Source: Aptenodytes patagonicus (Eukaryota > Chordata > Aves > Sphenisciformes > Spheniscidae). From it: a stretch of DNA of 64,000 bases. A program made the translations under genes and the position numbers. The notes below the pieces were generated by a model. That model saw only the letters and a list, made by a program, of their open reading frames with translations, was not told where the DNA came from and did not search any database. Positions 37,353 to 49,337 of the stretch are shown piece after piece (the first letter of the stretch is position 1; the number at the start of each line of letters is the position of its first letter). The stretch lies in contig NW_027472020.1 of NCBI RefSeq assembly GCF_965638725.1, positions 248,001 to 312,000 on the forward strand. Direction: 5' to 3'.

Positions 37353-39486
37353 GTGTGCCCTCCTCATTATTGCTTGGGAAAAGACATTTCATCCTGCCAC
37401 CTTGCTGCTAGGAAACAGCAAAAGAAAAAAGGAAAAAAATAATTATACTATCTTCTTCACACTCATGGTCAGCTTCAACATTCCAGCAATTTCACTGATG
37501 TTGCCTTTGGCCACTGAGATAGCACACTTCACCACTTTCATCTTCCTGGGCCAGTTAAAATGAGAAAACATATTGCTTTAGCTCTTAAATTTTGTGCAGG
37601 ACAATGGGAAGTGATTCATGAAAAGAATACCATGGACACTGCTTTGGTTCTCCTGGCGGGGAGTGGGTGCACTGAAATTACTGTGCTTGCCCAGTTCCCA
37701 GCTGGAACTATTGCATAGCCTCACTGATCCATGGCGGGGGGGGCGGGAAGAAAGAAATACAAGCTCTTTTCATAACCTTCATATTTATCTGTCTCTGCTA
37801 TACACAGGAAAGACCCTGGCAAACCCATTTACTTCCCAAAGGAGGGCTCACATCACTAAATTCCCCACGAGCTTTTTGCAGTCAAAGAAGAGAAAGATAT
37901 ACCTTTGCAATTTGTCCTCCCTATCTTTGCAACTTGTACTAATCTCAGTCAGTGCTGGCGACAGTCCCACTTTGGGTGAACAAAACTGCCTTCCCATTTT
38001 GTTCAGCTTGGTCCATCTATGCACTTTCAAATGTTCTGTGGATGTTTACATGTCCAAATGCACAAGTGAATTCAGTGCATCGGTGAACACTAAAAATAAC
38101 CGCTTCCCCTTAGTGCTGTCTGCTGACTGCTGAGTTTTCTGACACAGCTGGATTAAATAGATTTTTACTTCGCAGTCCTAAACCTGAGGAACTTCATTCA
38201 TTCACTGAAACTTCCCCTTCACAGTCAAGGCTTCACGCAGATCTACCCTGGCTTTATTCTATCTTCAATAGTGATTCATCTTTTCTGGTACTATTCTTCT
38301 AGAAATTAGTTGTCTGCTTTTTAGGTAGTCATCTCAATGTACAATGTGGACACAAGTCAGACTGTCTGGAGAACTATTATCCATGGCTAAAATCAGGGAC
38401 TGAGACAGATGTGACGAACAACCTTTAGGAAGTGTTGATTTCTCTCCATATTCAAGAAGGAGAACCTGCATGCAGAGTGTTCAGTACATCTGAATTTTCT
38501 GTAAGTACAACAGAGACATCACGGCCTTCTTTAGTTTTCCCTCAGAAACAAGGGTTGCTGCATCCTAGTTAACTCAGCTCCCACTGCTATCAGTAGAAAC
38601 GTCATCTGTGGGCTTTAGGGCACAAGTCATCTGACCACATAGAAATATATATTCAAAGTTTATGCGTCCCATTTGCTCACCTGTTGAAAATGTCTCTGAT
38701 GCTCCACACTCCTTGGATGTTACTAGATGTTTGTATTTATGTGCCTGAATTGCTCCTGGGATGTTGCTCATCTCATCTGAAGACTTGTGGCCAGAGAAAC
38801 CATGTTGCAGATGTATCTTTTACTAAAAAAGGGAAGACCATGTCTACCAGGCAGGACAGCCATGTCCTCGTTGATCTGCTCAGCAAGAAGATTCTCAGAC
38901 TTTGGGACTACAATTCCTATTGCTTCTTGCATGATGAATTAGTCTCAGGGTGCTCGTACCAATTCAAACCATTTGCATGTCAACGTAATACAAATATGTT
39001 CTTGACCCATTATGCATAGGACTTATCCCAGCATAAGAAACAGCTCCCTAGAAAGAGTTAAATGCATAGAATTATCTGTAGACAAACAGAAGAGTTAGCT
39101 AACTTCATAAAAATGCCGCTTGAAGTTAATTTTTGTTTAAAAACATCATTTCATGCTAAAACCAGTTAAAAATATGATCAAAATTTCTAATAACATGCGG
39201 TCATTGGCGTGATTTTGGATACAAGAGAAACATTTGTCATTAGCTGTCAGTTCTCAATGGGGGGGGAAAATCTTGTAAGAGGAGCTAGGTTTATACCTGG
39301 CTGCATATGAAGACTTTTAGTTTGGAACATGTGTCTTGCAAAGATATGTTATTGAACGATGCATCACCAGCAGCACAAGATGTCTGTATAGCCTCAGAGC
39401 TGATCTATTAATAAACTGGGCATCTGCGGCATTATTTATTCCTTATTGGAGCTATAGTCTCTCATGTGTTTTCATTGCTCTCTTCT
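37353..39486. other. No gene recognised
   Basis: Non-coding in appearance. The + strand frame at 37618-38133 is open for 171 codons but shows no domain, no splice-site support and no composition bias, so I leave it out. Confidence 0.4.
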
Positions 39487-40075
39487 CTTACTCCCTCCTG
39501 ATTGCCAGGTTCCAGCTCACAGCTACAAAAGCATCTGCTGGGGAATACACGTGCATGTACTTTGAGGAGGACTCTAGACAAGAAAGGCCTTCCAGTAGGA
39601 GCCTCCCTCTTTCAGTTAAGGTACAGGGTAAGTTGGTCTCGTTTATATGGCTTGAGAACGATCAGCCCGGACAGCGCACACCTCCCTTTAAAGCATGATC
39701 TTGTCCGATGACCCTATCCTTTGGTTGCCAATGGACAGATGAAGTTGCTCTGGCTTCTCACAAGCTCCTTGTGTGCTCCTGGATTTCTCTTGAGAAAGCA
39801 GGACTAAGTTGGCCTAACAGCTGTGTCACCTCCAAGAGGTCTTACAGCAGTGAGCCTCCCCAAGCCTTTCATTAGGGCTTGGGGTGCATTACATGCCTTC
39901 CTGTGTTGGGCACGTAAAAATACTTCTTTTCTGCACTTCAGTGAATACAGAGAAACTGCTTAAGCTACCTCGAATTCTTATTGAGAATCGTGGGTCTTTC
40001 CTTCATCTGCCCACGCTTCAAGAAGGGCACAGAAAAGAGAGACACAAGTGACTCTCCAGAAGCTGTTCTGTGGTT
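39487..40075 (+). pseudogene. Inverted copy of the Ig receptor exon 3-intron region
   Basis: These 589 bases are the reverse complement of 29893-30481 with very few differences. They contain the last ~47 codons of Ig domain 1 (ATKASAGEYTCMYFEED), its donor site and most of the following intron, but neither the start of the exon nor Ig domain 2. One change turns Gly into Arg in DSGQER. There is no gene context, so it is a dead partial copy that forms a large inverted repeat with the parent, 9 kb apart. Confidence 0.93.
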
Positions 40076-43000
40076 TGTCTGCCGTTGTCTCTTGTTTTTG
40101 CTACTGTCCTGAGTATTTTTTTAATTAGAGTTATAAGGTTAAATTTTCTAAAAAGAAGCTTAACTTTTTCTCTGTGGTCTTCCGGAAACTATGCACATGA
40201 ACAAGTGTATAAAGAAAAGCTATGTCCCTGGGGCCATTGCCACTACCTAATTGTCCTACTGTTCCATTATTTACTATTTTATGCTGCTGGAAATAGTAAA
40301 TTTGATACTAGAGCAGATCTTACACAATTCATCGTCTTTGGGGGAAAAGCTAAACGCATCTTCCCATTGTGATGCTAATGGGTATAACTTTACCTCTGCC
40401 AACTGGAAGAGTGCCAACTTCCCACAGTGCTTTACTTGACGACTGGCAACTATCTGATGAGATCTAGGTTTGAGATCCGATGAGATCTGTTCATTTAAAT
40501 ATGAACAGAGCAGAAAACAGCACACAGGAAAGGCAGAAAGGAAGGGAGGAAAAGAATGAAAAAATGAATTCGATAAATAAATTACTTTTAGATCTTTCTG
40601 GCAGAAGGCCGTACTTCAGATAAGCAATCCCATCCAAAAAACACTGGCATTTAGAAGTCAGCAGGATACAAGCAAATATAGAATTTCTTCCTGAGATTAC
40701 GCTCATGGATTCTCTTCTACATTTCTATTGTCCACAGCTAATATTCTATGATGCCGTCTGGCTTGCGTGTGTTTACTGTGACAAAGTGAACACATACCTG
40801 TTGCTTAAAAACAGGAACTCTCGTGGTCAATGTTAAAAAAGTTCTCCCAGAAAGCCTGGCAATATTTCCCATTTGGTTAGCTATAGAAGACTACCATTTC
40901 CCTTCACAGCCACTGCTTTTTTTCCCTTTCTTTAGGTAGAAAAAAGAAATAAGACCTTATGTCTGGAGATCAAATCTAGCCTACTAAATAGATGCTGTTG
41001 TGCCAGCACCAGCCCTGAGTAAATTACTACCACTGTACTTCAGGGAATTGCTTTGGCAGCCAAATTTTTTTGACCTGCTTCCAAGTGCAGCATTAGGAGT
41101 TCATCAACACAAGAATTAATCATTATTTCCCATATTTGATATATTTTGGCAAGGCATTACATGACATTTTTTGACCTGGAAGCCTTGACAAGCCCTGCGA
41201 TTAGGGACAAGACCACCAGTGTTTCCGTGGCATCTGCTGCATCACAAAAGTCACGCTTACGACCTTGATCTTTCAGATGCAAAAGTTATCAGCTTAGCCT
41301 TTCTCCTTATATTTAGTATTTTTCCTTTGAACTAGATCACTTGAACAGCTTACTTTTCAATACTCAAGAATATTCATTACAAAAAATCCCCAAATCCAGA
41401 ACATCCATTTTACTGCAAGCTCTTTAAAATATGGTGAATAATACTTGAATATGCATTAATAATAATTTTTAATATTGAACTAAAGTAATTCAAAATCCTA
41501 GTTTTGCTTTGAGAGAGTTCAGTGAACTTACTCACGACCCACTGCAGTTAAGTGATCTTGCACATGGCACTTTGCAGAAAGAGGGCCTCACATTTTTCTA
41601 CCATAATACATTCTCAGCTCTTAAGCATTTCTTCAGTGCAATCGGAATGGCAGAAAAGAGAGAGAAAAACACCCACATATTGAAGCATAACCTGAGAACA
41701 AGAAGGCATATCTTGCCTAAATATGCATGAGAGCAGAGAAAATAATTTAGTTTTGACGAGAGAATGGGCGATCCTAATAACATGCAAGAGATATCCATGT
41801 ACTACTAATAGAAAGAGAGGAAGCCAACATTTCATTTCAGCAAAAAACTATTCATACTAAAAAAAAAAATCCAAACAGCAAGAGATATCAACTTAGAATT
41901 CATTCTGCCAATGTTACTGGCCAAACGTCCGAAGTAAGAGGATGGCTCATCAATCAGCTCTCAGTGAGATTACAGATCTCATTCCCTGTCTTAACGCCGT
42001 CTTCTAGTTTTAATCAGAATAACCAGAACCTGCAGTACCACAACCACAAATAGCCCCTTCTTATCTAGAAGTTTAAGTTGGAGATCATTAGGCTCAAGTT
42101 ACTACCTTTTTTACGATGCAGGTCAGCATTTTATCTGCTATATTACATTCTAGTTTGCATAAGAAGCATGTGCCATGGTACTTTTCCATTCCCCCGCCCC
42201 CGCCCCCCCCGAACAGGCATTTAACTTCAACACAGATGTTTAATAATTTCAGTATGTAGGCAAATATCAAATATATTTATCTATTTTATGTAAAGGCTTT
42301 ACCTGGGAAGATGACAGCTTTACCGAAGGCAAGGCTAGAAGATAAGATACTGACTAGCTCTCACACTCCCAATTTCAAGGCATTCTGACCAAAAGTTTTG
42401 CATTCAAACCTTCTATTCAGCACAGAAATAAATAGAAAGGGTTGCCCGTAAGCCTGCTGCAAGTGCGTATGTGAGAACACAGCAAAACCATTCTCAAGCG
42501 TGCATTTTTCTTAAATGCAAATAACCTGCTGGACTAGCAAGGAAAATTCTACCTCATTGCATGCTGCATCTGAGTACTTTTTGATTAAATCACTTAGAGG
42601 AAAAACCTCAGAAAAGCAGATGAAAGTGAAAAGTTTGGGTTTTCTGGCTTACTTTTGTTTTTAAGATAGTTAAACTGGCAATTCTATTGCTTCCACTCTC
42701 CAGAAGCATTTTCTTTGTTTAATAATGGATGAGAGGTTAGCTAAGTCAATCTAAGAGGTGCTCTTGTTTTTTCTTAACGAAGCAGCCATCACCATCTGTT
42801 TGCATTTGCCAAACACACATCCAATAAGCCCAAGAGAGCAAGGGGTCCCATCTGCTCTGTTTCCCTCACATGGCAAGGAGGATGACAGCAACCAGCCCAT
42901 GTGAGCAGACAGCTTGCAAACAGCCACCGCGCTAAGGAACACAGCCCACTGCTCAGAAATCACTGGCCTGTATAATGGTTTTCTATAAAGGTAAAAATGA

Positions 43001-43409
43001 GAAGGACACAAGGAGGACCAAGTCCCTGCAAGATCCAAGCAGAATGAGAAAGCCAAGAGCGTAACTTGGCAAGACTCCCAAATTAAAAAAAAACAAACCA
43101 ACCTCTTATGAGGATGTCACATCATCTTGGAAGAGCAGTGCGCTTGCCTGTGTACAGGCAGGCAGGACCCAACAAAGTCTTACTCCTGCAGTTTTCATCA
43201 TCTGTTGTGGCAGGCCACTGGGCAGGCCTCATTAGCCATATCCTCAACAGCTTTAATTGACGACTATAGCACTTGGGACAGACAAACAGATGAAAGGCTA
43301 ACCGAGGCTGTAAGGAAGCAAGAATCCCATGCTACGTCTACACATAACGAGCTCTTTCTGAGTGACAGGGGACTTGTACTCCTGGGGTAAAGGTGTCCAT
43401 TTAAATAAC
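40076..43409. other. AT-rich DNA, no gene recognised
   Basis: No repeat family or exon I can name. A C-rich stretch with a poly-C run is at 42190-42212. Confidence 0.4.
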
Positions 43410-43966
43410 TGTACTGGTTTTGGATGGGATAGAGTTAATTTTCTTTTTAGTAGCTGCTACAGTGCTATGTTTTGCATTTAGGATGAGAATAATGTTGATA
43501 ACACACCAATGTTTTAGTTGTTGCTGAGCAGTGCTTACACTAGTCAAGGACTTTTCAGCTTCCCATGCTCTACCGACTGAGAAGGCTGGAGGTGCACAAG
43601 AAGCTGGGAGGGGGCACAGCCAGGACAGCTGACCCAAACCGGCCAAAGGGATATTCCATACCATGTGACGTCATGCTCAGTATATAAACTGTGGGGGGGC
43701 TTAACGGGGGGCAGAGGTGACAGCTGCTCGGGGACTGGCTGGGCATTGGTTGGTGGGTGGTGAGTAATTGCATTGTGCATCATTTGCTTTGTATATTATT
43801 CTATCATCATTACTTTCCCTTCCTTTTCTGTCCTATTAAACTTTATCTCAACCACACAAATTTTACTTTTTTTCCTGAATCTCTCCCCCATCCCACTGGG
43901 GGGGGTGAGCGAACAGCTGTGTGGTGATTAGCTGCCTGCTGTCATTGTTGTGATTTAACTATGACA
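43410..43966 (+). mobile_element. Solo LTR of an endogenous retrovirus, forward copy
   Basis: 557 bases starting TGTACTGGTTTTGGATGG and ending ACTATGACA, with TATATAAA at 43681-43688 and a poly(A)-region word CTATTAAACTTTATC near 43833. It is the same family as 34509-35084 but in the other orientation. No internal genes are adjacent and no clear target-site duplication was found. Confidence 0.8.
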
Positions 43967-45037
43967 AATCTACTCAATGGGATCGCTGTCTTCACAAAGA
44001 GGCACTCTTACTCACCCTGCCGCAAAGGCGGCGAAGAGAAAGGGAGCGTATGAAGAACACCCAAAACTGAGCTGGGACGGCTGCCAAAAGTCTCCAGGCA
44101 CATCAGACCACAGCACACCCCACATTTCTTCACAGGTCTACTTGGCTACTGGCTAAATAACTACTTTGCCTTCCTCCCTCTTTTCTTTTGTAGCCCTGTC
44201 CATGGCTGACAGCAGCCTACTGCAAATTGCTTACCATAATTTAGCTTACTAAATGCAGTAATGCATTCATAGAGACAGGACCCAGTAAGAAGAGGCACAG
44301 TGAGGAACGGGTTTTTTGCCAAACTCGACAAAGACACCCTGTGCAAATGAAAGCCCTTATATTTGAAAGAGCACAAGCAGCTTTAAGAGCAGGGGCAGGG
44401 GGGAGAAAGCTTAAAGAGGCTCTGTAGCATTCTCAGTACTTTTCCCTGGAACAACCTAAATGAAATCAAGGTGCAGTCTTCCTGATTTCTGTCCCTCATT
44501 TCCAGACACTGAAAAAAACAACCAAAAAATGCAACCCTCTCCAGACTGCACACACCTGTTAATATTTTTTACAAGAAGAAATCGCATTAACCCTGGCTTT
44601 AAAACTGTCCTCTCCAGTTTCTAATTAACTTCCTAAGCACCTCTTCTACCTAACATTTGAGAATTCATACATGCACTCCAGTGTGCCAGATGAGCTGGCT
44701 CAGCGTAGTGGTATGCAACGCAATGCACTGCCACAGCCGTATGACAATTTTCAGGTTTGTCGTTTTCTTGGAGAGGAATTGATTTTAGGTTCTGTGAAAT
44801 TTTGAAACTATGGCTAAGCCAGGTTTTAAAAGACAATTTGAACATGCTGTAGTAAAAGCAATTTGTAACCTGTTCAACTCTGCAAATATCCACAATTGCA
44901 TTTTAATTAAAATGTAAGATGGCCAAGATCTTTGAAGCTAAGTTAGCAGATTGACGCGTGCAAGACTTTGCAATAAAATTCACAGGGAATGTTCTCCAGC
45001 TTATGTCTTTTACTGGGTTTAAAAGTAACTGCTTCAG
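43967..45037. other. No gene recognised
   Basis: Interval between two LTRs of different families. Nothing I can assign. Confidence 0.35.
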
Positions 45038-45790
45038 TGTGACGGTGTGCTCCCCCGCCCAACCTGACCTTTATCTCCTGTAACCCTACCTAAGTGAGAA
45101 CTACCACAGGCAGTCGTTAATGGATGCTGATGGTGATACTTCATCCATTAACGAAGTGGATTCGGGAGCCAGATAACAACACAATAGCCCTTGGTTATTG
45201 TGAGAAATACGCCCACCTAACCACAGTTATCAGTATGCAACTATGACTATGAGTCAATCATCTTACCCCTATAAATAGTGAGCAGTCCAAGAGCCCTTTG
45301 AGCTCTCCTGCACGGCAGCGGGCTGCACGGTGGGATCTCCCCTTTCTCAAGGTTACTCCTTGAGGTTGAGAGATTCCTTGCTGCGACACATCCTCGGTAA
45401 GTGACTAATAGCATGCTAAACTTTGAAATCTTAGCTAAGTGATATAAAGGATTGACTGTGCATATATAATCCTTTAGACATAAACCGTTGACCAAGTCTG
45501 GGACTAGGTTTGGATCCAGCCGTACCTAAACTCCTCTCTGAGAAGGAGTTTAGAAAGCAAGGGGGTCCTTTCTGAACCTCATGACTCAACGGGAGGGTCT
45601 CCCTGACAGTTTTGTCTGACCCTGTCCTCTATGCAGTAAATAATCAAGTGTACCTTGCCATCGGATCTTGTTCACTGTCGCATTTACCATTGAACTTTGT
45701 TAATTCACGCTTTAACTCACTGCTTTCTATCAATAAAATATTGTTGCTTCTCTCTTACGAGTGAAGTGCAGTCTCACTCCATCCGCGACA
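45038..45790 (+). mobile_element. Solo LTR of a second retroviral family, with 5-bp target duplication
   Basis: 753 bases with inverted TGT...ACA ends (TGTGACGG at the left, CCGCGACA at the right), CTATAAATAG at 45269-45278 as TATA box and AATAAA at 45732-45737. It is flanked by a perfect 5-bp duplication TTCAG (45033-45037 and 45791-45795). It is unrelated in sequence to the two other LTRs. No internal region remains, as expected after LTR-LTR recombination. Confidence 0.88.
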
Positions 45791-48700
45791 TTCAGCACAC
45801 GGCTTCATCCTGCTCAATTCCACTGATTTTCTCAGAAGAACCTTCCAATTTAACTTGTAACTTTAAAAAAAGTTGGCACATATACAAACATCTTCAGGAT
45901 TAGAGATACTAACTCTATTGCCTTTTTTATAGGGATGTTTGTATTCAGGTGTTCTATGGCACCTGAATCAGTAAATTGTTTTGTTCTTAATTGAACCTCC
46001 TAAGAAATACATCAAGGCCCATCCTGGCCAAGCTAAAAACACACAGTACACAATCAGCTTAACATTTAACAGAAGGAAGCGTGTTGTATGTAGTCAAACC
46101 TCTGTAAGTACATGGAATGACGAACTGCGTATCTTCCCATCTCGTTATGCTCCTCCACGATAGCACCAGCTCCAATCCCCGTCTTCTCAGACACACCTTG
46201 AATATACATTTAGCAGAATGGATTCTGTAAGCAGTACCAGACTCCTCCAAATGGGCAAGAATAGTATAGGTGTGGAAAATCAATTCATAGAGGCACATTA
46301 AACACATGGGAGAAGAAATTCTTAAAAACAATCTTTAAGAACTCCAGATTTTGAAGACATGGAGAAAGCAGGAGAACTTACATACTTAAGGGTAATTTAC
46401 AGGCTTTGTAAGTCACCACCTAATGATGCTGCTACATATCCTCATAGCTGTTGTGATAAGCTTCCTTTGACCCGCAAGTTTCTTTTTCAAAGGATTCCTG
46501 CCTCTAGGGCAGTTGCCATTTTGCACTGCTGCAGCCTCTTCCACAGGCAGTGCATAGTGTCATTTCGGAATGTCTTTTATTTGTTGTTTTCCTAGATGTA
46601 AATTAACAGGCCATTTGGAAAAAAAGTCTGCAGTGGTCCTTTGGTATGGAAGGCCAGGTCATGTTCACAAGCCCCGTATCTTGTGTGTATGCTACAGCTG
46701 GTAGAACTGGCCAACATCTCGTCCAACTACTGGTTATTGCCCCTCCCTCCCCGATTTTTCTTAACACAATGCTGCCATGAAGGTCAACATCTACTGATGG
46801 GAATCCCTTATAAGACAGGGTGCTTAGCCATCCAGTGACCACTCTTACTGGCTCCTTGCTTCCTCCCATCCTCCCCCACCGTATTTCAGCCATTATACCT
46901 CAGCAAACTGAAACAATGCAGACTCCTCGGTTTGTTTTACAGCTCCTGGGACTCCTGGCTGTGACGCACTTGAAGAGATCTGTCAGGAAAACAATTACAT
47001 TTGTATTACCTAACTCTTCAGTTTCAATACCTAACTTCAGCATGCTAATTTCTGATCCATCATGCAGAAAGACTCCTGGTACCTAAGAACATGCAGATGA
47101 GTCCCAGCACGCCTGTACAATGAACAGTAGCTGCCTTCCCAGGAGACATGTAAATGGGTGATCTGTGAAATAGTGATCGTGAATAATTTTTCACAAGGAA
47201 TGTCTTTCCTAGGATCAACAGAACAGGCTAAGACTTTTTTGAAGGGCTTTTATTTGCCCACTGGTATGTCAAAAGAGGGTTAGCAACAAAACTTAACACT
47301 ATATTGGATTTCACAGTTCAGTGAAAGACCTGAGACTGCAGAACAGTGGTGCTGACAGAGCACAAATTGCTCCTTAGCATGGAAGAGAAGTGTGGACAGG
47401 GACACAACATGTGCAGGTACTTTAAGAAGAGATACTGGATCCACCCCAGACACCAAAGGAACTGCATTTTGTACTCCTTAACTTGTGTCAGTTATTTTTG
47501 TTGCAAATGACACCTCTGATTAATGTTAGACCTAGGTACGGTACCAATTATTTTGCCATTGACACACAGATCTGCCACGCACTGTTTAGGTGCAGCCTCA
47601 CTACAGGCTGTTTAACACCCTTGAAAAATAAGACTAGCTAATGTGCATTTCTAATTACTGATCATCAGTGAGCTGCTTCTAAACAGCATGTTTCAGCGGT
47701 GCACAAGAGCTTGTTTCCTGGCACCCACGGAAGTTCTTCTTCGATGGGTAGGGAAAAGCCAGCGGTCACAAGCCCTTAGCAAGAGTGTATCTTGCAGCAC
47801 ACAACACATGGCTCTTGCCTACTACCACATGGCTCTGGCACTTTCCTCTTGGGCACTGTAAAATGAATGGAAACCATTCAGGGAGCTGGTATTTGTCTTA
47901 CTTTTTAAAGGATGTGGCAATGAAATTCAAGAAACAGACCGTTACCAAGGGGAACTATACAAAGTATTACATTGCTCAACTGACAGTATAACTCACAGCT
48001 GAAGTATGCAAAAGCATCTTAGAAATACTGGAAGATGGATGTTGAATTATTGCCACAGAAGTATCATAACTGACACTGGAATTAACCCATTTTAAGAAGC
48101 TTGTAAGCATTGCTTTGCATTGCATTGCGCCAGCCCTCTGCTACAGCTGCAGCATAAGTGTTCAGGTTGTTTAAGCACCAAATTACAGGTGCTTAACAGG
48201 GCACAGCTCATCTGATGTGGTTGTCCTGCTGGTCATTCACGTACAAGAAAGAGGAACTCCCCCTGCAATAACTGGAGAGGAGAGCTGCAGGGATTGCGGG
48301 GACATGGGAGATGGACATGCGTGACGACATCAGGAGTTCTTGATTTGTTTAGGCTAGAAAAGCAAGTGGAAGAAGAGTGGAGAGAGTCCTGTAAATGCGG
48401 AAGAGGGAAATAGCTTTTAGGGAGAACAGTTACTGAGCTTGAAGGTGTGGGCACCAGAATAATTGTGTAGCACCTGGCCCTGAGTAAATTTAAGCTGAAA
48501 ACTGGAAGCAAACTCTTAATGCTGAGAAGATTTGGGTTCTGCCACAGCCTTCCAATGGAAATAAAGAAAGTAGAAAGCAACCAGCCAACCCCTTCTTGCT
48601 TCATATGGAGTTCATTAAGTTTATGATGGGCCTGGAGATCTCTTCCCATCTCTCCTTCCTCCAAATGAACTGCCTCGTCAGGCATTGTCTTTCAAGATAG

Positions 48701-49337
48701 GTGTTCCCTTTTCACTTTTGAATTGCTCTGATGTCCTCTTGTGTGAAGGACTGAACTGTTGCTGACCAAGTATTTTGATGGCAAATAGTGCTATGCTGAC
48801 AGGATCGCTTTGCTTGTGAATTGTGCTTAGGTACCTGCTGACCCCTCCCATTTTCTGTCTCCACTTCTTCAGTCACTTCTTGTTACTAGATCCTGCACTT
48901 CTGATAGTGCCTTGTCTCTTTGTAGGCACTTAATACCTTTTGTTCCCTTTTTCATTGCAAAGTAAGAATTTTAAAAACAAACAAACCACACACACCCCTT
49001 CTACCTGTTCATCACAGTAACGGAAAAAATTAATTCCAGTTGAACACTGGGTTTGAAGGCAGATGCTCTTTAGGCTGTCTTGTTAAGATAATGAGTCACT
49101 CTTCTGTCCTTGAGATAGTGGATGAGCTTGGCTTATTCACATTGCTTTCCTCTGCTTCTCTTTACTGCTGTTCTAAGGGAGCATTGAAAAACCCTACGCT
49201 GTGTATGTTAGCGTGAGGTGCTGTCTGAGGGAGAACTTTTGGCAGCATCTGTGGTATTGAATTAAACAGCACCAGTGAGTGTTCCTGTGAACTGGACCTT
49301 GATCATCTGTAGCGCTAAATCGTTTGGAGGTTTACAG
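45791..49337. other. No confident feature
   Basis: It would be upstream intron or flank of the exon chain that begins at 49338. I could not find the preceding exon here. Open stretches at 46820-47086 and 47785-47991 lack splice support. Confidence 0.35.

Noticed and set aside
36913-37563. Open frames of 111-175 codons in several frames
   Set aside because: Translation of the AGGAG/GAGAA array.
37618-38133. Forward frame of 171 codons
   Set aside because: No recognisable domain, no splice sites in register and no flanking gene context.
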